This document shows positions 34,472-43,594 of a DNA stretch of 61,396 nt, piece after piece (position 1 is the stretch's first letter; the number at the start of each line of letters is the position of its first letter). Below the pieces are notes generated by a model. It was not told the origin of the DNA, made no database searches, and worked only from the letters and a program-made list of their open reading frames with translations. This DNA comes from an uncultured Bryobacterales bacterium (GTDB lineage Bacteria; Acidobacteriota; Terriglobia; Bryobacterales; Bryobacteraceae), in assembly GCA_937959285.1 (NCBI GenBank), contig CALGAR010000123.1, forward strand, positions 1 through 61,396, given 5' to 3'. Position numbers and translations under genes: made by a program.

Positions 34472-37183
34472 TTATTCTTCGCGGAGGGTCGCCGCTGGAT
34501 CCAGACGAACCGCACGGCGCGCCGGGATCAGTGTCGCTACCATCGCCGTCGCCGCAAGCAGTCCGCACGCGCCCGCGAGCGTTACGGCGTCGTTGGCCTT
34601 CAGACCAAACAGCAGCGCCTCGGCGAACCGCGATAATGCAACGGAAGCGGCCACTCCAATGGCCAAACCTGCGAGCAGCAGGAGTCCGACTTCCTTAAAC
34701 ACGAGCCTCAGGATGTCAGCCGCTACAGCTCCCAGTGCCATGCGAACGCCGATCTCGTTCCGCCGCCGCGCAACCATGTACGACATCACTCCATACAAAC
34801 CTAGCGCCGACAGCAGACTCGCAAGCACTCCGAATCCGCCGGAGACGTTCGCCATGAGGCGCTCACGAAGGATCGACCTCTGAGCCTCGCCCTCCAGCAT
34901 GCGAAACTCGACCAGCAACTAAGGGTTGATTTCGGCCACCGCTCGACGCACCACGGCCATCACGTCATTGACGGGGCCGTGAGTCCGGGCCGCAATCGTG
35001 ATCGCTGCCGGCATCTCCTCCGCCTGGTTAAGCGGGAAGTACGCAAAGGGACGAAACTCATCACGAAGCCCAAAATACTTCGTATTTCTGACAAGTCCGA
35101 CGATCTGAAACAATGAATCCTGCTTGCCGGCGTACTCTTCCGCGCGAAAGGTACGTCCAACCGGGTTCTCTCCGTTGAAAACTTCCTTTGCGAACGCCTC
35201 ATTCACGATTGCCACCTTCGGGGCGGAACGATCGTCGTGGCTGTCGAAATCACGCCCTGCCAGTAGAGAAATCTGCATCGTATCAAAGTATCCAGGCCCG
35301 ACGAGATTCATCCATACAAGCTTCTTCGCACTCGTGCCCACTCCGCCTTCCGCCCGGACATTCTGGTTCCACGAGCTGTTTCCGAAGGGCGTCAACCATG
35401 CAGAACCGACCGAGACGGCTCCCGGTAGCGACCGCGTGCGTTCCTCAATCTGCTGGAACACCTGCCGCCGCCGCTCCGGCTGCAGCTTGGGTAGAGTTGT
35501 ATCAATCCGCGTAAGGAGAACTCCGTCTGCGTTAAGCCCGGCTTCCGCGGTAAGCAGGTTGCGAAGACTACGCCCGAACAATAACGCGCTTACCAGCAGG
35601 ACCAGCGACAGCGCGATTTGCGACACCACAAGCATCCGGCGAAGGCCATTGCGCTCGGCATTTGTGGTAGTCCCCCGCCCTCCCCTCATCGCATTGGCCG
35701 GCGCGATCCCTGTTGCGCGAATCGCGGGCGTCAGACCGAACAGTAAACACGTCAGCAACGACAGGACCGAGGCAAAGCCGAAGACACGCCAATTGACGTC
35801 AAGGTTCAAGAACACCGGATCGCTGCCACTGTCCAGAAAAGCAACCAAGGCTCGGCTTAGCAGTTGCGCCAGCAGAGCTCCGAGGACTCCGCCAAGGGCC
35901 GCGAGCAGGAAGCTCTCCGAGAGCAGTTGACTGACCAGGCGCGTCCGGGAAGCCCCGAGCGACTGACGAATCGCGATTTCACGCTCCCTGGCGCTCGCGC
36001 GGGCCAGCAGGAGGTTGGCGAGGTTGGCGCAGGCGATCAGGAGAACCAGAGCAGTCGTGACAAGCAGCATCCACAGAGGATTTTCATATTGCCTCCGCAA
36101 CGAAGAGATTCCCGTCCCCGCAGCGACAACCCTTAGCTTGTTTGCCAGGTACGCCTTCACGTCGTCCGGCCTATAGACTTCAGGAACTGTCTCTCGAAAG
36201 ATCACCTCGGATAACTGCGTGATGTGCGCAGAGGCCCTCTCGACAGACCAGCCAGGCTTCAACCGCCCAACCAGGGTCAGCCACCAGGCGTGACGAATGT
36301 CCATTCGTCCTCTCCCGTCGTCTGCCATGAGAGTGTCAACACATAGGGGAACAGCTACATCGAATCGACGGCCGGGCTCGAGTCCAAAGAACTCCTTGGG
36401 AGCCACACCAATTACGGGAAAGCTTTGGCCGTTCAGTTGAATCGTTCGGCCAAGCACCGCTCCGTCACCGCCGAACTCACGCTGCCAGAAGGAGTAGCTC
36501 AAAATAGCTCCAGCATCGCGGCAGTCCCGATCGTCGTTTGTCGCTGCGAAGTCCCTTCCTAGCAGCGGCATCACTCCGAGCACTTTGAAGTAGTTGGCGC
36601 TGACGAACAAACCCTCCGCAAAGCGGGCTTCCCCGCCCCGGCTCAGGTTAAACCGGATGTCTCCAAATGCGAGCACGTCCGAAAATGCCTGCTGGTGCAT
36701 CCGCAATTGTTCGAACTGCGCGTAAGTAAAGGCGCGGTTCCGGCTGCGGTAGTTGCCCGAGGTGTAGAAGTCCGGAGCAGTATCGATTGCTGCTAGCTCC
36801 CACGGATCCTGTACAGGAAGGCTGCGCAGGCGAAGAGCGTCGATGAGCTGAAAGATCGCAGTGTTGGCGCCAATGCCCAGCGCAAGGGACAAAACGGCAA
36901 CTGCGGCGAAACCGGGCGCCAGTCGCAGTTGACGAATGGCGTACCGCAGGTCGGAGACAGCTAAATCCAGAATCCGCTCGACATTCACATCCCGAGTCCT
37001 CTCCTTGTGAACCGTAACGTTGCCGAAGCGCCGCAGCGCTTCCAGCCGTGCCTCGTCCCTTGCCATCCCGCCTGCAACCAGTTCATCCACGCGTTCGGCC
37101 AGATGGAAATTCAGTTCTTCGTCGAGCTCTTGCCCCAGCTTCCCGGCCCGCAAGACATTCACGATTCGTGCGAACCACGACAT
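34472..37183 (-). pseudogene. ADOP-type permease interrupted by an in-frame amber stop
   Basis: Reads as one ~902-residue ADOP with N-terminal soluble domain (GQELDEELNFHLAERVDELVAGG), TM, two MacB-core/FtsX halves and a C-terminus PARRAVRLDPAATLREE. A TAG at 34921..34919 cuts it after ...VAEINP, and the frame continues without shift into LLVEFRMLEGEAQRS and the last three TM helices. In relatives this position is normally an ordinary residue (inference: TCG to TAG is one change). A shorter protein starting at TTG 34918 could be translated, but would lack the core. PadR gene lies 12 bases upstream. Confidence 0.85.
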
Positions 37184-37195
37184 CGGGGAGCTCCT

Positions 37196-37531
37196 TCAGC
37201 TGTAGCGAAGGACTCGAGACACACCGCGAATGAGCCGCGACCAGCTTTCCTTCTCGGCTTCAAGCTGAAGCAGCCCGCTCTTGGTAATCGAGTAAAACTT
37301 TGCCTTGCGCCCCTTTTCCGTCACACCCGAGGACGACGCCAGCCAGCCCTCCTGCTCCATCCGGTGCAGCGCCGGATACAGCGAACCCTCCTCCACTCGC
37401 AACAGATCAGAAGAAACGGACTGGATGTGATTGCATATCGCGTAGCCGTGCATCGGACCTCGCGCATGCAACACCCGAAGCACCAGCAGGGTCAGGGTGC
37501 CTTGCAACACGTCATTCTTTGGCTTCGACAT
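37196..37531 (-). CDS. PadR-family regulator paired with ADOP
   Basis: 111 residues. A PadR winged helix: LQGTLTLLVLRVLHARGPMHGYAI, VEEGSLYPALHRMEQEGWLASS, and the coiled C-terminus (SKSGLLQLEAEKESW). Binds DNA as a dimer, often repressing itself and the transporter next to it. A promoter and a perfect palindrome lie directly upstream, between the -10 box and the ATG. ADOP starts 12 bases downstream. Confidence 0.93.
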   Translation of the reverse strand: MSKPKNDVLQGTLTLLVLRVLHARGPMHGYAICNHIQSVSSDLLRVEEGSLYPALHRMEQEGWLASSSGVTEKGRKAKFYSITKSGLLQLEAEKESWSRLIRGVSRVLRYS

Positions 37532-37532
37532 C

Positions 37533-37546
37533 CCTAGCTAGCTAGG
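37533..37546. promoter_or_regulatory. Palindromic operator of the first PadR gene
   Basis: CCTAGCTAGCTAGG is a perfect 14-base palindrome located between the -10 box and the ATG, over the expected transcription start. Its position is the classic one for autorepression. The site size suits a PadR dimer, but binding is an inference. Confidence 0.65.
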
Positions 37547-37547
37547 C

Positions 37548-37576
37548 ATTATTGACGGACTGTTCGGCTGTGTCAA
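37548..37576 (-). promoter_or_regulatory. Sigma-70 promoter of padR-ADOP operon 1
   Basis: On the minus strand TTGACA (37576..37571), 17-base spacer, AATAAT (37553..37548). This is close to consensus. Only 16 bases separate the -10 from the ATG, so the mRNA leader would be about nine bases or less. Confidence 0.75.
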
Positions 37577-37631
37577 TGAATCTTTTCAAGACAGATCAAA
37601 GGACGCCGCCGGCGGTCGAGAGAGGCCGGGC

Positions 37632-38012
37632 TTACAGTCGCCCGCGAAGCCGGTTCAATTCGCGCCGGTCGCGCTTGGATGGTCTACCCGCACGGAAGGA
37701 TTCAAATCGGGGCAGTGCCTTCCGCTCTTCCGCCGCTTTGAGCCGCAGTTCCTTGCTTTCCTCGGTCTCCCGATAAAGCGTCTGCGCTACGGAGGCAGGG
37801 CCGCGGACGTCGCTGAGCTGCAGGACTTCCACCTCGAATTCGCCGCTATCGTTCTTTACGCGCAGCAAATCGCCCTCCCGGACTTCCCGCGACGGCTTTA
37901 CCTCCTGTCCGTTACACGTGACTCTGCCGAGGTCGCAGGCACGCGCGGCGAGCGCGCGCGTCTTGAAGAACCGGGCCGCCCAAAGCCACTTGTCGATCCT
38001 CACGCGGGTCAT
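37632..38012 (-). CDS. hslR: S4-domain RNA-binding protein, Hsp15 type
   Basis: 126 residues. S4 domain MTRVRIDKWLWAARFFKTRALAARACDLGRVTCNGQEVKPSREVREGDLLRV at 1-60 fits Hsp15, which rescues stalled 50S subunits with attached peptidyl-tRNA. The rest is a basic, Arg/Lys-rich tail (SFRAGRPSKRDRRELNRLRGRL). Located between the two PadR-ADOP pairs, in the same direction. Confidence 0.88.
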   Translation of the reverse strand: MTRVRIDKWLWAARFFKTRALAARACDLGRVTCNGQEVKPSREVREGDLLRVKNDSGEFEVEVLQLSDVRGPASVAQTLYRETEESKELRLKAAEERKALPRFESFRAGRPSKRDRRELNRLRGRL

Positions 38013-38049
38013 GCTTCCATTCTCGTACGAGACGACATTCTGATCGCGC

Positions 38050-40707
38050 CTACTCCTGTCGTAGAGTCTCAGCAGGCTGTATGGCAGCGGCGCGTAGAGC
38101 GGGAATGCCGGCCGAAACGAGCGCGGCCATAAACAAAATGCCGAGCGCGATCAGAAGAGAAGCAGGTTCCAAAGGCTTCATTTGGAACAAATCCTTCTCC
38201 ACGTACGCCGCACCCCAAAAAACGACTGGCAAGCCCAACAATAATCCAACTCCAGCCAGCAGGAGTCCCTCGCGCAACACCATAGACACGACGTCACGTG
38301 GCATTGCGCCGAGCGCGAGGCGAATTCCGATCTCCCCTCGCCGCCGAGATGTGCTGTAGGCCATGACACCGTAGAGTCCTACTACCGCTCGCACCAGCGC
38401 CAGAATGCCGAAACCGTCGCACAATGTTGCAAACATCCGTTCCCGGTACAAACCCTTTGAGATCTGCTCCTCCATCGTGGCGACATCGACCATTGGCAGG
38501 TTCCGGTCGATCTCGCTCATGGCGTGGCGGATCGTCGGGAGCACCGCCTGCGGCGGCTGTGACGTCCGTACCACAACCGTGGCACGCTCACTCTTCTTGC
38601 CCAGCGGCAGCCACACCACATACGGACGTTCCTTCATGGAAGTAGCGGCGATCGCCGGTGCAATTCCAACGATCGCGAATTCCGGCCGCTCCTTCCGATC
38701 AACGGCGAAAACGAGCCTCCGACCCAACACGCTCGGCCCACCGAGCTTTCGCGCGAGATCCTCGCTGATCACCGCAACCTTCGCTTCAGCGTTGATGTCA
38801 GCCCACGTAAGATTCCGGCCCGCAACGACGTTCGGTGCATACAGAGGTAAGTAGGCAGGAGTCACGGCGTTGATCGAGGCCTGATACACTTCATTCTCAC
38901 CGGCAAGCGCTACTGGCTCCCACCAGCCCCCGATGTTCATCGGCCGCATCAGGGCCAGCCCGGCTCCTGCGACACCTGGCGTAGCAGACAGTTTCTGCTC
39001 GAGTTGGAAGTAGAAGCGCAGAAGTTCCGACTCATCGTACCCCGAGGTACCAGGCCGGATATCGAACAGGATTAGATTCCGCCGGTCGAAGCCCGGATCA
39101 GACGACTGAACCGCAAGCAAATTCCGTGTGAACACAACAGCCGTCATCACCAAGACAACGGACATTGCCATTTGCGCAATCACCAGCACTCGCCCGGCGT
39201 TCCACTTCTGATGCCCGGCATAGCCAATGCTCCCTGGGCCGTACCGCAGCCACTCAGCCTTCGGCGACCGGGCACCCTGCCAGGCAGGAAAGATACCGAA
39301 CACCAGGAGCGCCGCCGCCGTAACAATTCCTACGATGCCGAGGATCCGTGCGTCGAGCGCCACCGCGATCGGGATTGTCCAGTTATTCGCGAGGAATTTT
39401 CCCAATACGTTTGCTGTCAGATACGCGACACCGATGCTGAACCCACCGCCGAGCAGGGCCAAGAGTGCACTTTCCGTCAGGAACTGTCGAATCAGGCGGC
39501 CCTGGCTGCAGCCAAGAGACACACGCATTGCCACCTCCTTTTGCCTTGCGATGCCTCGGGCAAGCAAGAGACTTGCAATGTTCGTGCAGGCAATCACAAG
39601 AAGCAGAGTGGCAAGGCCGCCAAGAACTAGCAGCGGATTCCGGAACTCGCGCCGCAGAGAACCCAAGCCTCGGCTGCCGTCATCCAAGCGGATCTGCGGT
39701 GTTGCGGATGCATCCTTTGGCTGGACCGACCATGTGGAGGGAAAGACCGTTGCGAGGACTGAGTGGAGTTGAGCTTGCGTTACATTCGGGAAACGCCGGG
39801 CGATCAGAGATACGCCCCAGTAGCGATCGTCCGCTACCGCTACCCCTCCGTGATGCGCCGGCACATAGATCTCCGTCGGATCGCCTGGAAATAGGCCGTA
39901 GAACGGTGGCTCCAATACGCCGACGATCACGTAGGGCTTGCTGTTAATGGTCATCGCTCGTCCGACCACCTCCGGTTTCGCCCCTAAAGTGCGAACCCAG
40001 AAGCGGTGGGATAAAACCACAGTGGCAGGAGCAGCGTTGCGGTCGTCGCTCTCTGAAAACAACCGCCCCAATTGCGGCCTTACGCCGAGGGTTGAGAGAA
40101 AGTTGCCGCTGACGGCTCGCGCCTGGGCAACCGTCGGCCGGCCTTCGAAACTGACGCTTACCTCGTTTGGGTAGGTGAATGCAGCCAAGGAAGCCCGCCC
40201 AGAGACTGCCCTGCGCATTTCCTGAAAAGCGAGATAAGAGAAGAAATCCCCAACCTGCCGGCCTTCCTCCCTAATAAAGCTTCCCGATCCCGCATCTGCC
40301 AGCTCTCTCGGGTAGCCATGCGCTTGCCAATGCACCAAGGAAAGCTGCTTGGGATTCGGCACCGGAAGTTCTCGCCAAAGCACGACGTCGGTCAGGGAGA
40401 CAATGGCCGTCTTGGCTCCGATACCGAGCGCCAGCGTCAACACAGCCGCTGACGTAACCGCGGGCGTTCTGCGCATCTGACGGAAGCCGAAGACGATGTC
40501 CTGCCACCAGCCAGTCATCCAGGCGAACCGCCACTGGTCACGGCATTGCTCTTTGATCTGCTCGCCTCCGCCAAAATCGCGCTTTGCCAGCCTGGCGGCT
40601 TCGTCATGCGAGTACCCCTGACGCTCGTACGCGGCCGTCAGCTCATGCAAGTGATGCGCAATCTCACGCTCCAGGTGCGATTCCGCTTTCTTCCGGAAGA
40701 AACCCAC
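38050..40707 (-). CDS. ADOP-type ABC transporter permease
   Basis: 885 residues from GTG 40707, with AAGGGGG seven bases upstream. N-terminal soluble domain (ESHLEREIAHHLHELTAAYERQGY), then two MacB-core/FtsX halves (RVSLGCSQGRLIRQFLTESALLALLGG; GIRLALGAMPRDVVSMVLREGLLL) and the end PALRAAAIQPAETLRQE. Intact counterpart of the broken gene at 34472. Preceded by a PadR gene 17 bases upstream. No ATPase is adjacent; substrate unknown. Confidence 0.9.
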   Translation of the reverse strand: MGFFRKKAESHLEREIAHHLHELTAAYERQGYSHDEAARLAKRDFGGGEQIKEQCRDQWRFAWMTGWWQDIVFGFRQMRRTPAVTSAAVLTLALGIGAKTAIVSLTDVVLWRELPVPNPKQLSLVHWQAHGYPRELADAGSGSFIREEGRQVGDFFSYLAFQEMRRAVSGRASLAAFTYPNEVSVSFEGRPTVAQARAVSGNFLSTLGVRPQLGRLFSESDDRNAAPATVVLSHRFWVRTLGAKPEVVGRAMTINSKPYVIVGVLEPPFYGLFPGDPTEIYVPAHHGGVAVADDRYWGVSLIARRFPNVTQAQLHSVLATVFPSTWSVQPKDASATPQIRLDDGSRGLGSLRREFRNPLLVLGGLATLLLVIACTNIASLLLARGIARQKEVAMRVSLGCSQGRLIRQFLTESALLALLGGGFSIGVAYLTANVLGKFLANNWTIPIAVALDARILGIVGIVTAAALLVFGIFPAWQGARSPKAEWLRYGPGSIGYAGHQKWNAGRVLVIAQMAMSVVLVMTAVVFTRNLLAVQSSDPGFDRRNLILFDIRPGTSGYDESELLRFYFQLEQKLSATPGVAGAGLALMRPMNIGGWWEPVALAGENEVYQASINAVTPAYLPLYAPNVVAGRNLTWADINAEAKVAVISEDLARKLGGPSVLGRRLVFAVDRKERPEFAIVGIAPAIAATSMKERPYVVWLPLGKKSERATVVVRTSQPPQAVLPTIRHAMSEIDRNLPMVDVATMEEQISKGLYRERMFATLCDGFGILALVRAVVGLYGVMAYSTSRRRGEIGIRLALGAMPRDVVSMVLREGLLLAGVGLLLGLPVVFWGAAYVEKDLFQMKPLEPASLLIALGILFMAALVSAGIPALRAAAIQPAETLRQE

Positions 40708-40724
40708 CTCGCCCCCTTTCTCAG

Positions 40725-41054
40725 TCAGGACTCAAGCACCAGGGCGACGGCTCCCGCATACCGGTGCCACTGCGCCATTTCCTCCTGCAACTGCTTCCGG
40801 CCCTTCGCCGTCAGCGAGTAGAACTTGGCCATAGGTCCGCTACCCGATTGTTTCCACTCCGCCTTCAGTAGCCCTTTGCGTTCCAGCCTGTGGAGAGCCG
40901 GATACAACGATCCCTGCTGGACTTGTAAGACCTCTCTGGAAGCGACGAGAATCCGCTGAGCAATTCCGTAGCCATGAATCGGCCCATGCGCCACCGTTTT
41001 CAAGATCAGCAGGTCCAGCGTTCCCTGGAGGAGTTCGGCTTTCTTATCCGCCAT
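40725..41054 (-). CDS. PadR-family regulator paired with second ADOP
   Basis: 109 residues: LLQGTLDLLILKTVAHGPIHGYGIAQRI, VQQGSLYPALHRLERKGLLKAEW and a C-terminal coiled segment. Similar to the first PadR but not identical (e.g. QQGSLYPALHRLERKG versus EEGSLYPALHRMEQEG). The upstream DNA holds an inverted repeat and a possible leaderless promoter (-10 TAGAAT eight bases before the ATG). Confidence 0.93.
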   Translation of the reverse strand: MADKKAELLQGTLDLLILKTVAHGPIHGYGIAQRILVASREVLQVQQGSLYPALHRLERKGLLKAEWKQSGSGPMAKFYSLTAKGRKQLQEEMAQWHRYAGAVALVLES

Positions 41055-41072
41055 GCACAGATATTCTATCTA

Positions 41073-41094
41073 CTATGACATTCGATGTACATAG
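41073..41094. promoter_or_regulatory. Inverted repeat upstream of the second PadR gene
   Basis: Arms CTATG-ACAT and ATGTACATAG around TCG: an imperfect palindrome with inner ACAT/ATGT, the core seen in PadR operators. It lies in the -35 to spacer zone of the minus-strand promoter whose -10 is TAGAAT. A repeat TACATAGG follows at 41088..41095 and again 13 bases further. Binding is inferred. Confidence 0.55.
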
Positions 41095-41164
41095 GTTTTC
41101 TACATAGGTGACCAGCGGATCCGCCTTGTGCGGGCGGCTCAGTCCGTCTAGGATCGGGAATAGC

Positions 41165-42559
41165 ATGATGGTGCGAAGGAACGCGGCGGGAGAGCTGGCC
41201 CAATTCGTGGAAGCTCTTTGGTGGTCGCAAACGGATCAGCAGCGCCACGAACGGGAGCGGGCGCTTCCGACCGGCTCGATAACGCTCGTCATCAACCTCG
41301 GCCCAGATCCCATACGCATCTTTCGAGACGAAGCGGACAGCGTCGGGCTGCGTTTCCTCCATTCCGTCGTGTGGGGTCCGCAGACCCGATACGTGATCCG
41401 GGACTTGAACCGCAAAGGCGAAGTCGTCGGAATTCACTTTCGTCCAGGAATGGCGGGAGCTGTCCTTGGCGTGCCAGCATCCGAACTGGCGGACCGTTTT
41501 ACGAGCCTCGAAGACTTGTGGGGCTCAAGGGCGTCCGCGTTGAGAGATCGTCTGCTCGATACGGACGGGCCGGAACAGAAGCTCGAATGCATCCAGCAGC
41601 TTCTGGCTCAGCGGCGCAGGCCTCTCCTGGCGCACCCCGCGGTCCTCTATGCGTTGCGCGAACTCTCCGGGCCGGAAGCGCCTTCCATTGAGACCGTGCG
41701 GTCACACACTGGCTACGGGGCGAAGCGCTTTATCGAACTCTTCCGGGAGGCAACCGGTCTGACGCCGAAACTCTATAGCCGTATTCGGCGATTCCAGCGC
41801 GTCCTTCAGCAGGCATCGTGCAGCGGAGGAAGCCCGGACTGGGCAAGGATCGCGGCGGAGATCGGCTACACCGATCAAGCCCACCTGACGCACGAGTTCC
41901 GCTCCTTCGCTGGAATTACGCCTGGTGTGTACCGGCCCGTCCCTGCGCGCCCCGGCCACGTGCCCATCAAATACTCCGCCGCAACCGAGGAAAAAACTTT
42001 ACAAGCGATCGCCAGTGCTTTCCGAATAGGCTGGGACAGGAGGAGGTGCACGATGGCTGGAAAGGAAAGCAATGTGACGCAAGGGAACGTGAGAATTCAC
42101 GAAGTGTTTCCGTACCTGCGCCTTCAAGGTGCTGCTGCGGCGATCGAGTTTTACTGCAAAGCATTTGGAGCTACTGAGCTATTCCGGCTCACCGAGCCCA
42201 ACGGCCGTATCGGGCACGCTGAAATTAAGATCGGCGATGCCGTCGTCATGCTATCCGATGAATATCCCGAGTACGGCATCCAAGGACCAGCGAAGCTTGG
42301 AGGAACCAGCTTCGCTATGCATCTGCATTGCGACAATGCGGACGCCTTGATCGAACGCGCCGTGCAGGCGGGCGCGACTCTGGTAAGGCCGGCCGAGGAC
42401 CATTTCTACGGAGAGCGGTCAGGTATGATCCGCGACCCGTTCGGGCACGAGTGGCTGATCGGACATAGCATCGAGCAAGTCTCCCCCGAAGAGATGCAGC
42501 GGCGGTACGACGAACTGCTCACCTCATTCGCCTGCGAAGGGCACGGGTCCGGGAACTAA
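41165..42559 (+). CDS. AraC-type regulator fused to a VOC (glyoxalase-like) domain
   Basis: 464 residues from ATG 41165 (41168 or GTG 41108 possible). Residues 1-130 form a DUF6597-like N-terminal domain (FVEALWWSQTDQQ...GIHFRPGMAGAVLGVPASEL); 150-260 an AraC HTH pair (LARIAAEIGYTDQAHLTHEFRSFAGITPGVYR); from about 315 a VOC/PhnB-type domain (VFPYLRLQGAAAAIEFYCKAFGA ... PFGHEWLIGHSIE). The C-terminal part has its own ATG (42053) with AGGAGGAGGT five bases upstream, in frame and with no stop between. Either one fusion or two proteins from overlapping translation. Confidence 0.82.
   Translation: MMVRRNAAGELAQFVEALWWSQTDQQRHERERALPTGSITLVINLGPDPIRIFRDEADSVGLRFLHSVVWGPQTRYVIRDLNRKGEVVGIHFRPGMAGAVLGVPASELADRFTSLEDLWGSRASALRDRLLDTDGPEQKLECIQQLLAQRRRPLLAHPAVLYALRELSGPEAPSIETVRSHTGYGAKRFIELFREATGLTPKLYSRIRRFQRVLQQASCSGGSPDWARIAAEIGYTDQAHLTHEFRSFAGITPGVYRPVPARPGHVPIKYSAATEEKTLQAIASAFRIGWDRRRCTMAGKESNVTQGNVRIHEVFPYLRLQGAAAAIEFYCKAFGATELFRLTEPNGRIGHAEIKIGDAVVMLSDEYPEYGIQGPAKLGGTSFAMHLHCDNADALIERAVQAGATLVRPAEDHFYGERSGMIRDPFGHEWLIGHSIEQVSPEEMQRRYDELLTSFACEGHGSGN
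42038..42047 (+). promoter_or_regulatory. Internal ribosome binding site before the VOC domain
   Basis: AGGAGGAGGT lies five bases before the in-frame ATG at 42053 (MAGKESNV), inside the AraC-VOC reading frame. A near-perfect Shine-Dalgarno inside a coding region strongly suggests a separate VOC product of about 168 residues. Confidence 0.65.
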
Positions 42560-42605
42560 GCGGTCTTCGAAGAATCGCTCGTGCTCACCCTTTTTTGGCC
42601 TTGCA

Positions 42606-42647
42606 ATAGTTGCTTATAGCAAGTCTTCTATTGCCGTAAGCAACTAT
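42606..42647. promoter_or_regulatory. Tandem palindromic operator of the MarR-GNAT gene
   Basis: The outer arms ATAGTTGCTTA (42606..42616) and TAAGCAACTAT (42637..42647) are an exact 11-base inverted repeat. Inside are two small palindromes, TTGCTTATAGCAA (42610..42622) and TTGCCGTAAGCAA (42631..42643), with centres 21 bases (two helical turns) apart. The site ends nine bases before the ATG. The layout fits two MarR dimers and autorepression. Confidence 0.7.
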
Positions 42648-42655
42648 CTGAGACC

Positions 42656-43579
42656 ATGCAAGTTGGACAGCTGGAAAGCCGCGTTGAAAAGATTCGTCAT
42701 TTCAATCGCTTTTACACGCGGCAGATCGGCCTGCTCAACGAACATTTACTCCAGAGCAAGTTCTCGCTCACTGAAGCCCGCATCCTCTACGAACTGGCTC
42801 ATAGATCCGGAATCACAGCGACGGACTTGTGCCGCGAGCTGGGTTTGAATGCCGGTTACCTGAGCCGTGTCGTTTCCGGGTTCGAAAAGCAAGGACTCGT
42901 CAAGCGATCCCGATCCGTCACCGACAAGCGTGTCGTCGAGCTCCGCCTGACCGCGAGAGGGCGAGCAGCGTTCCGGCAGCTCGATGAGGCCTCCAGCCGG
43001 GAAGTCGCCGCGATGCTGCAACGGCTCTCCGTACCGGAGCAGCACCAACTCGTTGAGGCAATGGAGCAGATCGAAGCGTTGCTCGGCGAACGCCGCTCAT
43101 CGTCGTATGTGCTGCGCGATCCGCAGCCGGGCGATCTCGGGTGGGTCGTAGATCGACACGGCGCGCTCTATGCCCAGGAGTATGGGTGGAATCTTGAATT
43201 TGAGGCGTTTGTGCTCGGAATCGTCGCCCAGTTCATGCAAAATTTGGATCGGTCTCGTGAGCGCTGCTGGATCGCCGAGAAGGATGGCAAGGTGGTCGGG
43301 TCGGTATTCATCGTCCGCCATGACGCCGCTACTGCCAAGCTGCGCCTGTTGTATGTCGAGCCGAGCGCACATGGCCTGGGAGTCGGCAAGCGGCTGGTCG
43401 AAGAGTGCATCCGGTTCGCCCGGCTTGCGGGCTACAAGAAAATCATGCTGTGGACCAACAGCGTTCTGCACGCGGCACGGCGAATCTACGAAAAGGCCGG
43501 ATTCCGGAAGATCGAAGAAAAGCCAGACCAGAGTCTTGGCAAGGAGCTGATCGGCGAAACCTGGGTCCTCGATCTCTGA
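42656..43579 (+). CDS. MarR-GNAT bifunctional regulator/acetyltransferase
   Basis: 307 residues. Residues 1-145 form a MarR winged helix (LTEARILYELAHRSGITATDLCRELGLNAGYLSRVVSGFEKQGLVKRSRSVTDKR). Residues 150-307 form a GNAT domain with the acetyl-CoA loop (VEPSAHGLGVGKRLVEECIRFAR). This combination is known in bacteria and seems to act as a ligand-responsive regulator and enzyme. The gene has a tandem palindrome immediately upstream, so it likely controls itself; target of acetylation is unknown. Confidence 0.88.
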   Translation: MQVGQLESRVEKIRHFNRFYTRQIGLLNEHLLQSKFSLTEARILYELAHRSGITATDLCRELGLNAGYLSRVVSGFEKQGLVKRSRSVTDKRVVELRLTARGRAAFRQLDEASSREVAAMLQRLSVPEQHQLVEAMEQIEALLGERRSSSYVLRDPQPGDLGWVVDRHGALYAQEYGWNLEFEAFVLGIVAQFMQNLDRSRERCWIAEKDGKVVGSVFIVRHDAATAKLRLLYVEPSAHGLGVGKRLVEECIRFARLAGYKKIMLWTNSVLHAARRIYEKAGFRKIEEKPDQSLGKELIGETWVLDL

Positions 43580-43594
43580 GAGTGGGCCGCCACG

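Noticed and set aside
40725..41054. Second PadR gene as a duplicate of the first
   Set aside because: They share the family pattern but differ at many positions, and their operators differ, so a recent duplication is not supported.
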